DNA of 64,000 bases. It comes from Phaeodactylibacter xiamenensis. GTDB lineage: Bacteria; Bacteroidota; Bacteroidia; Chitinophagales; Saprospiraceae. The stretch spans positions 1 to 64,000 of the forward strand of contig NZ_JPOS01000093.1 in assembly GCF_000759025.1 (NCBI RefSeq), written 5' to 3'. A program made the position numbers and the translations under genes. Shown piece by piece: positions 17,201 through 26,554 of the stretch. The notes beneath the pieces were generated by a model. The model saw only the letters and a program-made list of their open reading frames with translations, made no database searches and had not been told where the DNA came from. How positions within the stretch are numbered: position 1 is the stretch's first letter; each line of letters opens with the position of its first letter.

Positions 17201-19275
17201 ACGAAAGTGGCTTCCGTCCCGGTTTGAATGTTGGGAATGCCAATGAAGATCAAATCCGCCTCTGCCGACATCGTTTTCATAAGGTCGTAGAAGGGCGTCC
17301 GGTCCAGGGCATTATTGATGACCTTAATCTCGGCTTCCACGCGAAACTCATCCAGCAGCGCCTGAATGCGCTTCTCGATCATCCGCCGGTCTACATTAAA
17401 ATCGTTGACCAGCAGCACCCGGACGCGGGCATTGCGCCATTCATTGGAGGCACCGATGAAGCGGGCCAGGTGCAGCATCAGCTCGGCATTATTGCTGATG
17501 CCCCGCCACCACATATCGATCTGCTCCCGTTTTCGGAAGCCCCAGCGCTTATCGTAGTCCAGATAAAGTACGTTGTAATCCAGGTCGATCAGCCGTTCGG
17601 TCATTTGGGCAAACCAGATGGGGTCCTGTGTGTTTTTGGCCCAGCCCATAAGTACGGTATTGGGCTCCAGCCCGGAAAAGCCAAAAGTAGTAGCTATCGT
17701 CTCAATGCCTTTGTATACATTACTGACCTCAATGCGCCGCCCAAATACGCCGTACTTTTGCAGGAGGTCATCATTGACTTTCTGTTTGTGCTTGGGGAAG
17801 AGCACCTTGGACTGCCGGTTCTCCACCAGGTCGAAGTTGGTCACCATCCCCACCTGACCGGCCAGCGTCTTCCCAAACTCGATCAAATGGGGGCGCTGCT
17901 CAGAGCTGCCGCTAAAGAGCATGATATTGGGCTTCCAGTTCCGTTTGTGGTCTTCTGTAACTTCCATGCGCTTGAGCCCGGATTTGACGACCGTAGACCA
18001 GACACTCTGCCAGACATCGCCAGTACCCAGGCTTACCTGTTTGCGCTGCAGCCAGAGAAAGACACCCCCAATCACCACCAGCGCCGCCACCATAGCCAGC
18101 ATGTCCAGCTTAAACATGACCGCGAAGGTCGCCATGAAGCCCACCAGCCCAATCCATTTGCTTACGCGAAAGGATGGCTTAAAGTCAGAACTGGCCCAGC
18201 TTTCCAGGAAGAAGGCAATATTGATAAAGCCATAGGCCGCCAGGTAAAACATAGAGACAATCCGGGCAATGAGGTCCAATTCCCCGATCAGAATGCCACC
18301 CTCTGCAATCAGGATGGTGAGGATAAGCCCATTGCGGGGCTCATTAGCCGTCCCTGAACCTTTGGCAAAGATGCGGGGCGTAATCCGGTCGAGCGACATG
18401 GCCTGCAGAATGCGGGGAGCACCCAAAATGCCACCAATAGCAGAAGACAGCGTTGCACCCCAGATGCCGGCAATCACCGCCGGGGCCCAAATCGATATTT
18501 TGCGCAAGATATTGTAATCCGACCGGAGGATTTCCAGGTCTACGTTGCTGTAAAGAAAGATGGCCAGCGCAATGTACACCACAAAGCCCACGACGATAGC
18601 AGCAATTGTACCGACGGGAATATCCCGCTTGGGGTCAGCCAAATCTCCCGACATTGCAATACCTGCCGTGAAGCCGGTCACCGCCGGGAAAAAGATGGCG
18701 AAAACCGTTTCCATAGGCACTGTTTCGCTGACCAGCGTTTCCGGAATAGCGGCTTCAGCCGGGCTGCCGCCCATAAAAATCACCACCAGGGAAGCGACAA
18801 TAGCCGCCAGGATAAAAAACTGCGTTTTGATAGCGACAGAGGTGCTAATGAAAGCCAGCACCATCAGGAGGAACAGGAATAAACTTCCGGTGCTCCGCAT
18901 ACCGTTAATATCTGTACTCAGCCCCAGGAAAGCATTGAAGCTCTCGGCAAAGCCCACCAGGTATAGCGCAATGCTCAAAGCCGTACCCACAAACAGCGTA
19001 AGCCCAATCGCCCCACCAATGGGCAGCCCCAAGCTGCGCGACAAAACGTAGTACACCCCGCCGGCGCCTACTTTCTTATCCGTAGCAATGGAAGAGATGC
19101 TCAGGCCTGTACTGAAGGAAATCACGTGCGCAATGACCACGATGATAATCGAGCCCCAGAGCCCGGCATTACCAACCACCCAGCCCATCCGCATGTACAT
19201 GATCACACCAAGGATAGTCAAAATGGAAGGCGTAAACACCCCATCAAAAGCCCGGAATTTCTTTTGTCTGCTCAT
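14284..19275 (-). CDS. SLC12-type cation-chloride/amino acid transporter fused to helical and P-loop ATPase regions
   Basis: The ATG at 19275 (MSRQKKFRAFDGVFTPS) is chosen because SLC12 proteins start this way; 19 further upstream residues are open. About residues 15-450 hold the transporter core (GVIMYMRMGWVVGNAG, GAGGVYYVLSRSLGLPIG). An SLC12-like cytosolic domain follows to about 740 (NTVLMGWAKNTQDP; LIFIGIPNIQTGTE). About 600 residues rich in Gln, Glu and Leu are mostly helical and probably coiled. The last 290 residues carry a Walker A motif, GEALSGKS (about 1375), a Walker B-like VFLLEDIE (about 1440) and an AAA-like C-terminus. At 1663 aa it is more than twice the size of usual bacterial APC transporters. 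The ATPase role is unknown. Confidence 0.85.
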   Translation of the reverse strand: MSRQKKFRAFDGVFTPSILTILGVIMYMRMGWVVGNAGLWGSIIIVVIAHVISFSTGLSISSIATDKKVGAGGVYYVLSRSLGLPIGGAIGLTLFVGTALSIALYLVGFAESFNAFLGLSTDINGMRSTGSLFLFLLMVLAFISTSVAIKTQFFILAAIVASLVVIFMGGSPAEAAIPETLVSETVPMETVFAIFFPAVTGFTAGIAMSGDLADPKRDIPVGTIAAIVVGFVVYIALAIFLYSNVDLEILRSDYNILRKISIWAPAVIAGIWGATLSSAIGGILGAPRILQAMSLDRITPRIFAKGSGTANEPRNGLILTILIAEGGILIGELDLIARIVSMFYLAAYGFINIAFFLESWASSDFKPSFRVSKWIGLVGFMATFAVMFKLDMLAMVAALVVIGGVFLWLQRKQVSLGTGDVWQSVWSTVVKSGLKRMEVTEDHKRNWKPNIMLFSGSSEQRPHLIEFGKTLAGQVGMVTNFDLVENRQSKVLFPKHKQKVNDDLLQKYGVFGRRIEVSNVYKGIETIATTFGFSGLEPNTVLMGWAKNTQDPIWFAQMTERLIDLDYNVLYLDYDKRWGFRKREQIDMWWRGISNNAELMLHLARFIGASNEWRNARVRVLLVNDFNVDRRMIEKRIQALLDEFRVEAEIKVINNALDRTPFYDLMKTMSAEADLIFIGIPNIQTGTEATFVKQTNELVGLIGTTLLVKASSTFETTELGLKDLEQKQIFEPGKSQALDDLQMPEESQLAEVVQALDSGLEKAMDQLSARALAVVQQHYQQWVVDHESAFKAILDSAAEHQALSIPMLVSHLEDLRGRSAAFRQQELDSLSQLLAEALEQYLTSCEQVVEALPQRVELENGAGRTKKVRLKRPVLKWACRRNQMVLQEVLLDFGQLNARLMLAIRQLVRKLHQQLEPKSNRPLQVLLEEAATQLEEGFEQLRQQVEGMVEKPLIRLRNEDRVLCNALSRQEQPANLSKWLKQEKQKWGRKAVKAAAQDIQAFSASWKNNQQLFHRNFEVNQQLTHTSLLLRSGKTDALNALSEVYVGGLTTQMESLGRACHTLKTQLENGATESLTMAPFQRDEEDLDNTESVLWHFMEQTGRITSPLPVEVELMDQATRRDFRALQTKGQPPLKLSLLEIADYLVDTQFSQTLENELIRLRQQLNPLSGQIFNIGSLLHYGVDAAEDAESYEALSSILDKSEEQLAELEQEVSDVFTAFQAELEEQFEATESALTIDHIIAQAEALSQYVRKESRRRGIVAWRRKLEESVMMQWDRLRDYAAQKQEDVAQAAVERREQALRSDRDRLRVFAKAVGPVQSVREGYPYYYRQLFSGKHLNLRTRSESRDAELLQVQEALEDRKQGPGGGILITGEALSGKSYFLEYATRQIFGGSYLKVIPPQGGATSPRALQKAFEQATGKRGVLSALLAESPDSTVFLLEDIELWWQRGADQGQAFGQLLEAVQAFGKRHVFLLSCNLNTLKVLRAQSPVDEAMIATVILRPLSLQHLRAAVWARHKTGGVPLYIGGQSEELVRMKAWDQLFGRLHRQSDGNIGIALRLWLAHLRTNGQGRNRLETKIHRPDFPVLDDAKWYFILLQLYLHRALTHRRFTRLFASEGADWAGGRIKELQRSQLLVPHEREVLELKPEVRYYLGQLFTEKGML

Positions 19276-19281
19276 TGTTGC

Positions 19282-19289
19282 CGAAGGTA
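19282..19289 (-). promoter_or_regulatory. -7 box candidate (TACCTTCG) of the SLC12 gene
   Basis: One mismatch from TAnnTTTG, ending 6 bp before the ATG at 19275, which implies a leaderless or very short leader transcript. The 124-bp gap to the divergent gene at 19400 holds no other clear element. Confidence 0.3.
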
Positions 19290-19399
19290 AGAAATCTGAG
19301 CCTTCCGGGAAAATCCGTAATATTTCGGCCACGGAGAAAGTAAAAAGGGCGGAAAAGCGTTTATAAAGAGAACGATTCTATCAGCAAGACTTGCCTTAC

Positions 19400-21928
19400 A
19401 TGCGACTGACTGCCCTGATCCTTTTGATATTGCCCATTCTGGCCTTTGCCCAATCTGGCCTGCCCGAAACCGAAGACCTTCAGCAACAGCTGTCTGCATC
19501 GGATACCGCGCCGGAAGAACGGGCCTGGGCGTACATTCAGCTCGCCCGTCAGCACCTTAGCCCGGACTGCCCCTGCTATCAGCCCGACTCTGCCTATCAT
19601 TACCTGCGGGAAGGGCAACGGCAGTACCGCAAGCTTAGCAACCGGGAACTGCGCAAAGCCGGGCAACTGGGGTACGATGAGCAGCAGGTCAATCAGTTGA
19701 AGCAGGATATACGGGAAGAAGGGCTCAAGTACTATCAGGCCAAGGGAAGCAGCTCAGGTGTCGCCTACTACCTGGACAACTACGGGCGGCTGTCTCACGA
19801 ACTGCGCACGGAGGGTACGAAACACTTTCTGGAACTCCGCTTCAGGGAACTGCAGAGTGAGAGTCAGTACGATAGCCTGAAGGCATTTGCAGAAACCTTC
19901 GCCCCCCAGCTCAAAGAATACCTGCCGTCCCTGCAACCTCAGCTGGAACGCGCCGTATTTGAGGCCTTCTTCACCACTAAGGACAGCACCAACCTCAATG
20001 ACCTCTTCCGGTTGCTCCGCGATTTCCCCGATGCCGCTCCCCTGCTCGATGCCCCCATCAGCCGGGCACTTTCGGAGTTCCCGCTGATTACAAAAACCGA
20101 AAACATCCTCCGCGAAGCCGACCACCGCGACCTGCCCAAGACCGTACGGGTCATCTACCTGTACCACTACTTCACCGGCGACTGGGGCGACCTGATTGGG
20201 TTCCAGAACCGCTATCCGTTCTATTCCGATAGCTTTAACCTGAAACGTGCCGTTACAGTGGCTCAGCTTGCCCCCGATCTTGACCTCGGCTTCACGGACG
20301 ACCGGAAGGATGCTTTTGAGCGGTACATTGAGCTTGGCGCACCCACCCAAAAAGCCTACTTCGCCCTGCAGCAATACATTGCCCGGGATGTGGAAGCTCA
20401 AAACTGGGAACGCGCCCTGGCCAAAGTCGAACAGTTTGCAGGCTACTTTGGGGAAAAAGACGAACGCATTCAGCAGTTGCAGCAAATCCTCCGCGCGCCC
20501 TCCGAAGGCATTGCGCCCCGCAGCCTGGGCGATACCCTCAACTCCATTGATGGGGAATACGCCCCCGTGCTCAGCGCCGATGGACAGCGGATGTACTTTT
20601 GCCGCAACCGCGATGGGGACGAAGACATCTACTTTGCCGATCGCAATCCGATAGGTTGGAATTACCCGCAGCCCATCACCGCCCTCAATACCCAAAGCAG
20701 CCACGAAGCGCCCCTCAACATCTCCCCCGATGGCAACACCCTCCTGATGTACGATGGTGGCGTGGTGGAGTATACCGAGCGTACCGTTGACGGGTGGTCG
20801 CCCTCGGTGCCCTTCTTTCCGGAAGACCGCCGCCCGGACTGGCAGGGCATGTCTGCCATTACTGCTGATGGGGAAGCGGTGATTTTCGCTGCCCGCTCCA
20901 TCGATTGCATTGGCGCGCGCAATGAGGACAACATCGACTTATTTGTCGCCTACCGGCAAGCCGACGGGCAATGGGGGCCGCCCATCAATCTGGGCACCAC
21001 CCTCAATACCCCGTTTGAAGACCGCAGCCCTTTCCTCCATCCCGATCAGCGCACCCTATACTTTAGCTCCGATGGGCATGGTGGTTTTGGGGAGCTCGAT
21101 GTCTTCGTCACCCGCCGGATTGGTGATGGCTGGACCGAATGGAGCCCACCCGTCAATCTGGGCAAAGACATCAATGGCCCCGGCTATGACTGGGGCTATC
21201 GCATCAGCACGGATGGGCGCACCGCCTATTTCTCCGGCTTTGAACCCGGCTGGAAAGAAGAGCTGTATGAAATTGGCGTACCAGAGGCACATCGCCCTAT
21301 ACCGGTCTCCACCGTTACCGGCACCCTCACCCGGCAGTCCGGCGCACCAGCGGAGGCCCTGCTCATCGTCAATGACCTCGAATCCGGGGAGGAAGTCGCC
21401 AGGGTACACCCTGACCCGCAGACCGGACAGTACTGTATCACGCTGCCGGTGGGGAAGCGTTACAGCTACACCGTTACCGGCGAAGGGCTCTACCCTATCG
21501 GCAACCATATTGATCTGCGGGAGGCGACAGGCACGCTGGAGAGAAAGGAAAATATCACCGTGCCTAGTATTTCCGAAGCCCGGGAAGCCGGGCTGTCCCT
21601 GCCGCTCAGGAACCTCTTTTTCGAGACCGACAGCCATACGATTGACCCCGCTTCCCACCCCGAACTCAACCGGCTTGCCCAACTCGTGCAGGATTACGAT
21701 CTTAAAGTAGAAATCGCCGGCCATACGGATAATCAGGGCGGAGCGGAATACAATAAAGCCCTCTCGCAACGGCGGGCTGATGCTGCTAGAGCTTACCTGC
21801 TACAACAAGGCTGTACCCCTGCTCAGGTAGAAGCTACCGGTTATGGCCTAGAGCAGCCTCTTCAGGACAATGCCTCGGCTGAGGGCCGGGCGCAGAACCG
21901 GCGGGTGGAGATTCGGTTTCGGGAGTAA
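19400..21928 (+). CDS. OmpA-family outer membrane protein with PD40 propeller
   Basis: The ATG at 19400 begins a signal peptide (LTALILLILPILAFAQ). About residues 25-370 are helical and unassigned. A PD40/WD40-like propeller follows (SADGQRMYFCRNRDGDEDIYF; LHPDQRTLYFSSDGHGGFGELD; ISTDGRTAYFSG). A CarboxypepD_reg-like beta domain comes next (TVTGTLTRQSGAPAEALL). The C-terminus is an OmpA peptidoglycan-binding domain (LRNLFFETDSHTIDPAS; IAGHTDNQGGAEYNKALSQRRADAARAYL; ENRRVEIRF-type end). This order is typical of Bacteroidota OmpA proteins, some of which (PorE-like) anchor T9SS. A T9SS link here is inference. Confidence 0.9.
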   Translation: MRLTALILLILPILAFAQSGLPETEDLQQQLSASDTAPEERAWAYIQLARQHLSPDCPCYQPDSAYHYLREGQRQYRKLSNRELRKAGQLGYDEQQVNQLKQDIREEGLKYYQAKGSSSGVAYYLDNYGRLSHELRTEGTKHFLELRFRELQSESQYDSLKAFAETFAPQLKEYLPSLQPQLERAVFEAFFTTKDSTNLNDLFRLLRDFPDAAPLLDAPISRALSEFPLITKTENILREADHRDLPKTVRVIYLYHYFTGDWGDLIGFQNRYPFYSDSFNLKRAVTVAQLAPDLDLGFTDDRKDAFERYIELGAPTQKAYFALQQYIARDVEAQNWERALAKVEQFAGYFGEKDERIQQLQQILRAPSEGIAPRSLGDTLNSIDGEYAPVLSADGQRMYFCRNRDGDEDIYFADRNPIGWNYPQPITALNTQSSHEAPLNISPDGNTLLMYDGGVVEYTERTVDGWSPSVPFFPEDRRPDWQGMSAITADGEAVIFAARSIDCIGARNEDNIDLFVAYRQADGQWGPPINLGTTLNTPFEDRSPFLHPDQRTLYFSSDGHGGFGELDVFVTRRIGDGWTEWSPPVNLGKDINGPGYDWGYRISTDGRTAYFSGFEPGWKEELYEIGVPEAHRPIPVSTVTGTLTRQSGAPAEALLIVNDLESGEEVARVHPDPQTGQYCITLPVGKRYSYTVTGEGLYPIGNHIDLREATGTLERKENITVPSISEAREAGLSLPLRNLFFETDSHTIDPASHPELNRLAQLVQDYDLKVEIAGHTDNQGGAEYNKALSQRRADAARAYLLQQGCTPAQVEATGYGLEQPLQDNASAEGRAQNRRVEIRFRE

Positions 21929-21999
21929 GTTTCACTTTTAAATTAGGCGGTTGTGGCACACGAGCGGAGCGACTGATGAAATAAACACCCGCTTAATGC

Positions 22000-22914
22000 T
22001 TAATCTAAAAACGACTTTACCGCCTCAACAAACTCCGATGGCTTTTCCATCCAGGGCAAATGCCCCGCCCCCGGCAAGACCACCAACTGACTATCAGGAA
22101 TCAGCACCGCGGCCCGCTCTCCGTGGGCAACGGGAAAGAACGCTTCGTCCTCGCCCCAGATGATCAAGGTGGGGACTGGTACGGCTTTCAGCTCCTCATC
22201 TGAATACGTTTGTACCGCTTTGCCCCGGCCCAGGAAAAAGGGATAGCGCCCACCAGGCTTTCGGATGACCTCCATAGAATATTGGTGCCAGGCCGGATCC
22301 GCCACGAACGGATCTTTCATCACATTACTACCCAGCATACGCCCCCAAAACGGGGTTGGGAACAGCCGGTACAGGATCATCCGGGGAATAATGCGGCGGT
22401 CCCATTCATCGCTCATCCCTGCTGTATCTACAAGGATCATTTTACTGATGTATTCGGGAAAGCGCAGGGCAAAGGCGATGCTCACCGAGCCCCCCTGTGA
22501 GCTGCCTGCCAGGTAGCAGCGGCTGACACTCAGTATATCCAAAGCCGCTTTCAGCCAATCGGTATAAAACGACTTGCTGTAGTCCGCCCAGGGCTTGTCC
22601 GACTCTCCGTAGCCCGGCTTGTCAAAAGCGATGACCCGGAAGTGGCGCGACAGCGGGCCAATGACTTTGTACCAACTTGTGGCCCCGCCCCCAGCACCGT
22701 GCAGTAAAATGAGCACCGGCCCATCCCCGGCTTCCAGATAGGAAGTACGGATACCGTTGGCTGTGATGAAGTGGTGCTGCGCCGGCGGGTCGATTAGGCT
22801 TAGCAGCCGCTGGAAGGAGGGTGTGGATGGCAATGTGTAAGATTTTTGTAGGATATAACCCCGAGGCTGGGAAATTGGTTGAACAGCTAACTCTTCCTTA
22901 CTGGTATGCACCAC
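22000..22914 (-). CDS. alpha/beta-hydrolase
   Basis: A standard alpha/beta-hydrolase fold of 304 residues. The oxyanion loop is LLHGAGGGATSW. The nucleophile elbow is GSSQGG (Ser139). The acid is in WGEDEAFFP and the catalytic His in GAGHLPWMEKP. The sequence resembles meta-cleavage product hydrolases and haloperoxidase-like esterases, but no neighbouring aromatic catabolism gene supports that. No signal peptide is seen, so it is probably cytoplasmic. It is isolated between the convergent OmpA gene and the tandem surface-protein array. Substrate unknown. Confidence 0.9.
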   Translation of the reverse strand: MVHTSKEELAVQPISQPRGYILQKSYTLPSTPSFQRLLSLIDPPAQHHFITANGIRTSYLEAGDGPVLILLHGAGGGATSWYKVIGPLSRHFRVIAFDKPGYGESDKPWADYSKSFYTDWLKAALDILSVSRCYLAGSSQGGSVSIAFALRFPEYISKMILVDTAGMSDEWDRRIIPRMILYRLFPTPFWGRMLGSNVMKDPFVADPAWHQYSMEVIRKPGGRYPFFLGRGKAVQTYSDEELKAVPVPTLIIWGEDEAFFPVAHGERAAVLIPDSQLVVLPGAGHLPWMEKPSEFVEAVKSFLD

Positions 22915-23009
22915 GAAAAGGTTGGTTATCTACTCATCCAAGGCACTGATTACTTTGTATTTTGCTCTGGGGTATGGAAAACGCACCACCTGTAATCCTG
23001 TTTAGCACA

Positions 23010-24776
23010 TCACCATTTAACGATTTTCCCCACACCCAGCACCTGCCCGCTCTGCACCACCCGCCAAACATAAACGCCACCTGCCTGCCCGGCCAGCTCC
23101 ACGCTATTCACCCCAGCCCGCAGCGGCTGACGGTGCACCTGCCGCCCCACCGCATCATACACTTCCAGCCAGGCATCCACCGGTAGCCAGCCGGGGCGTA
23201 GGGAAAGGCTGAAGCGCTCCCGGAAAGGATTGGGGAAAGCGGTGGCAGCGACTACTTCCTGTTTTTCCTCTGCCGTGCTGTTGGGCATGGTGAACTCCAG
23301 CTCTTTGCACTGTGTGCCGCTGCCATTGGCGTTGCTCACCGTGAGGCAGACCTCATAAGTGCCGTAGCCGGGGAAGGTATGCTGGGGCAGGGTATCTGTG
23401 CTCGTACTGCCGTCGCCGAAGTCCCACAGCCACTCAGCCGGCTCGTAGTCGCTCAGGTCATAGAACTGTACTTGAAAAGGCTCCAGCGTATCCTGCTCGT
23501 AGCGCCAGCGGGCCAGCGGAATATTGTCGATGCCGAGCGTGTCGCAGGGGCTGCCGTCTATAGGGCCAAGGCGGTAATTGGGCTGGTTGGGGATGGAGAA
23601 GGCGTTGAAAGTAGGCAGCTCTATGCCGTGCTGCTCAATGCGGCAGTCGGGGCATTCGGCGTCCGGGTTGTGGATGACGTGCAGGCTGGTAACGCCGTTG
23701 TTGGAAGCGATATAGATTTTGCCGTCGGGGGCGAGCTGGCCTTGGAAGAAAGTGGTGGGCAGAAAATCCAGATGGCCGTCGTACTCCGCTACCAAGGTGC
23801 GGGTGGCTTCGATGTCTTCGGCCCAGAGATCATATTGATAGAGATTAATAGAAGACATTGTATATAGGTAGCGGGAATTTTTAGAAATAACAGCACCCGG
23901 GCCTACCCCGTAGGCAGGATAATTAAATTGCCGGAAATCACTGAGCAAGCCAGTACAGCGGTTAAAATCATATATTGTAGTATATTCCCCATCCTCCAGA
24001 CTAATACCGTTGAACCGAATGTGTTTAGTTCCATCCGGAGAAAAAAAAGCTTGCCCAACTCCAGAGGGTACCACATCCCCAATTTCTTGTATGCCTTCCA
24101 GTCTAATGCCAGAAGGCGTAAGCAAATAACGGTAAAAACGGTTACTATCAAATTCCGGCATAATTATCCACCAATCTCTTCCATTGGCGTGGCGGCAGGC
24201 ACTAAGCTTACCAATATCTAGGGTGTCGCTCAAAAGCAGTTCTTTGCGTACCACTACAGCCCCTAAGCCTTCGGCACCCGACTGATCAATTTCAGAAAAG
24301 TATATATTCTCACCTACCCCAATCATTTGCCCGCCAATCTCATATCTATTGGTCTGTGTGTTGATTAATGCAGCTCGGGAGGAATCTTCTGGAAATGGCA
24401 GCATCAAGCCAGATTGAGGATAGAACCAGCCAGCTGAAAAATCTCCATCGAACCATTCGTCTCCATTGAACATTGATACATGTTCTTTATTATATACCCC
24501 TTTCCCGTTAAAAGAACAGATGAAGCTCCCCCCCTTGTCACTATAACTAACATTATTCGCATCAAAAAACATACTACCTTTTCCCTCATTTGACGCAATA
24601 TGCAGTGTTTCATTCTTGAAAGAAAGTATAGACAGTCCGAAAGAGTCATTAACAGGAGTTCCCGGTCCGCCTCCATAGCCTAAAACCCAAGTGTAATCGT
24701 GCTTTTGAGAAAGTGCAGGGAGATTTAAGAGAAGATTACAGGCTAGTATCAAAAAGCAAACTTTACTTGTTCTCAT
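23010..24776 (-). CDS. T9SS surface protein A of a tandem triplet (propeller, PKD, sorting domain)
   Basis: The ATG at 24776 starts a signal peptide (MRTSKVCFLILACNLLLN) cut near ALSQ. The mature protein begins HDYTWVLGYGGG, has a variable domain to about residue 150, a propeller-like region (FSPDGTKHIRFNGIS; LAPDGKIYIASNNGV), a PKD domain (WLWDFGDGSTSTDT) and a type A sorting domain (FPNPFRERFSL to VGKIVKW). It is third in transcription order after B (24791-26554) and C (26569-28374), with 14 bp to B. From about 23830 the base composition turns AT-richer towards the 5' end. Function unknown; it is surface exposed by family. Confidence 0.85.
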   Translation of the reverse strand: MRTSKVCFLILACNLLLNLPALSQKHDYTWVLGYGGGPGTPVNDSFGLSILSFKNETLHIASNEGKGSMFFDANNVSYSDKGGSFICSFNGKGVYNKEHVSMFNGDEWFDGDFSAGWFYPQSGLMLPFPEDSSRAALINTQTNRYEIGGQMIGVGENIYFSEIDQSGAEGLGAVVVRKELLLSDTLDIGKLSACRHANGRDWWIIMPEFDSNRFYRYLLTPSGIRLEGIQEIGDVVPSGVGQAFFSPDGTKHIRFNGISLEDGEYTTIYDFNRCTGLLSDFRQFNYPAYGVGPGAVISKNSRYLYTMSSINLYQYDLWAEDIEATRTLVAEYDGHLDFLPTTFFQGQLAPDGKIYIASNNGVTSLHVIHNPDAECPDCRIEQHGIELPTFNAFSIPNQPNYRLGPIDGSPCDTLGIDNIPLARWRYEQDTLEPFQVQFYDLSDYEPAEWLWDFGDGSTSTDTLPQHTFPGYGTYEVCLTVSNANGSGTQCKELEFTMPNSTAEEKQEVVAATAFPNPFRERFSLSLRPGWLPVDAWLEVYDAVGRQVHRQPLRAGVNSVELAGQAGGVYVWRVVQSGQVLGVGKIVKW

Positions 24777-25075
24777 GGTCCTTGGATTTATCACCATTTA
24801 ACAATTTTCCCTACGCCAAGCACCTGCCCCTTTTGCACCACCCGCCATACATACACGCCGCCCGGCTGCCCGGATAACTCCACACTATTCACCCCCGCCC
24901 GCAGCGGCTGACGATGCACCTGCCGCCCTACCGCATCGTACACCTCCAGCCAGGCATCCACTGGCAGCCAGCCGGGGCGCAGGGAAAGGCTGAAGCGCTC
25001 CCGGAAAGGATTGGGGAAAGCGGTGGCAGCGACTACTTCCTGTTTTTCCTCTGCCGTGCTGTTGGGCATGGTGAA
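24727..25075. repeat. 349-bp direct repeat, copy 1
   Basis: It spans the 3' end of paralog B, the 14-bp spacer and the signal-peptide codons of paralog A. By eye it is identical to 26505-26853, at an offset of 1778 bp. The first mismatches are at 24726 and 25076. Confidence 0.85.
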
Positions 25076-26554
25076 CTCCAGCTCTTTGCACTGTGTGCCG
25101 CTGCCGTTGGCGTTGCTCACAGTCAGGCAGACTTCGTAGGTGCCGTAACCGGGGAAGCTGTGCTGCGGCAGGGTATCCGTGCTCGTGCTGCCATCGTCAA
25201 AGTCCCACAGCCACTCAGTGGGTTCGTAGTCGCTCAGGTCGTAGAACTGCACCAGGAAGGGCTCCAGCGTATCCTGCTCGTAGCGCCAGCGGGCCAGCGG
25301 AATATTGTCGATGCCGAGCGTGTCGCAGGGGCTGCCGTCTATGGGGCCCAGGCGGTAATTGGGCTGGTTGGGGATGGAAAAGGAATTGAAGGTAGGCAAC
25401 TCTATACCGTGCTGCTCGATCCGGCAGTCGGGGCAGCCGGCGTCCGGGTTGTGGATGACGTGCAGGCTGGTGACGCCGTTGGTAGAGCAGATATAGATTT
25501 TGCCGTCGGGGGCTAGTTGACCTAAAAAGAATGTGGTAGGGAAAGGGTCCAGGTGTCCATCGTATTCTGCTACTAAAGTGCGAGTGGCTTCGATGTCTTC
25601 GGCCCAAAGGTCATATTGGTACAAATCAACGGAAGCCATGACATAAAGATATCGAGAATTTTTAGATATTACTGCACCGCCGCCTGAGCCTTCTTTTTCG
25701 TGGTTGCGTTGCCGGAAATTACTAAGAAGACCCGTGCACCGGTCAAAATCGTAAATCGTTACATAATCGCCTACTGTACTGCTGATACCATTATAACGCA
25801 AATGCTTGGTGCCATCCGGGGAAAATAAAGCTTGCCCAACTCCAGAGGGTACTAAAGCCCCAATTTCTTGTATGCCTTCCAAGCTAATGCCAGAAGGCGT
25901 AAGCAAATAACGGTAAAAACGGTTGCTATCAAATTCCGGCATAATTATCCACCAATCTCTCCCATTGGCGTGGCGGCAGGCACTAAGCTTACCAATATCT
26001 ACGGTGTCGCTCAAAAGCAGTTCTTTGCGTACCACTACAGCTCCTAAGCCTTCAGCAGCTGACTGATCAATTTCAGAAAAATATATATTTTCACCTACAC
26101 CAATCATTTGCCCGCCAATCTCATATCTATTGGTCTGTGTGTTGATTAATGCAGCCCGCGAAGGATCTTCTGGAAATGGCAGTATCAAGCCAGATTGAGG
26201 ATAGGACCAGCCAGCTGAAAAGTCACCATCAAACCAATCTCCTCCCCCTTCCATAACCTCATGATCAGCGTTGTACAAATCTGTTCCGTCGAACGAGCAA
26301 AAAAAACTAGCATCACTATCGCTAAAACTTACATTCGTCCCTCTAAAGAGGGCTTCTCCTTCCTGATTGTCACTGATTTGAAGACTTTCCTCCGCAAAGT
26401 GCAAAATGGAAAGCCCAAAAGTGTCTTCATCCGGGGACAGATCTCCACCAGCGTAGCCCAAAACCCAAGTGTAATCGTGCTTTTGAGAAAGTATAGGAGC
26501 ATTGAAGAGAAGATTACAGGCTAGTATCAAAAAGCAAACTTTACTTGTTCTCAT
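24791..26554 (-). CDS. T9SS surface protein B of the tandem triplet
   Basis: It has the same architecture as paralog A: signal peptide (ATG at 26554), HDYTWVLGYAGGD start, variable domain, propeller, PKD (WLWDFDDGSTSTDT) and type A sorting domain. Its signal peptide and residues from about 150 onward are nearly the same as in A; the segment between about residues 25 and 135 differs strongly (LQISDNQEGEALFRG against LHIASNEGKGSMFFD in A). The 3' 285 bp appear identical to those of C. This pattern points to tandem duplication with later sequence exchange. Spacing of 14 bp on both sides suggests one transcript. Confidence 0.85.
   Translation of the reverse strand: MRTSKVCFLILACNLLFNAPILSQKHDYTWVLGYAGGDLSPDEDTFGLSILHFAEESLQISDNQEGEALFRGTNVSFSDSDASFFCSFDGTDLYNADHEVMEGGGDWFDGDFSAGWSYPQSGLILPFPEDPSRAALINTQTNRYEIGGQMIGVGENIYFSEIDQSAAEGLGAVVVRKELLLSDTVDIGKLSACRHANGRDWWIIMPEFDSNRFYRYLLTPSGISLEGIQEIGALVPSGVGQALFSPDGTKHLRYNGISSTVGDYVTIYDFDRCTGLLSNFRQRNHEKEGSGGGAVISKNSRYLYVMASVDLYQYDLWAEDIEATRTLVAEYDGHLDPFPTTFFLGQLAPDGKIYICSTNGVTSLHVIHNPDAGCPDCRIEQHGIELPTFNSFSIPNQPNYRLGPIDGSPCDTLGIDNIPLARWRYEQDTLEPFLVQFYDLSDYEPTEWLWDFDDGSTSTDTLPQHSFPGYGTYEVCLTVSNANGSGTQCKELEFTMPNSTAEEKQEVVAATAFPNPFRERFSLSLRPGWLPVDAWLEVYDAVGRQVHRQPLRAGVNSVELSGQPGGVYVWRVVQKGQVLGVGKIVKW

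Noticed and set aside
17224-18357. 377-residue open frame opposite the SLC12 gene
   Set aside because: It is rich in His, Pro and Gln with no domain; it mirrors the third-position bias of the real transporter.
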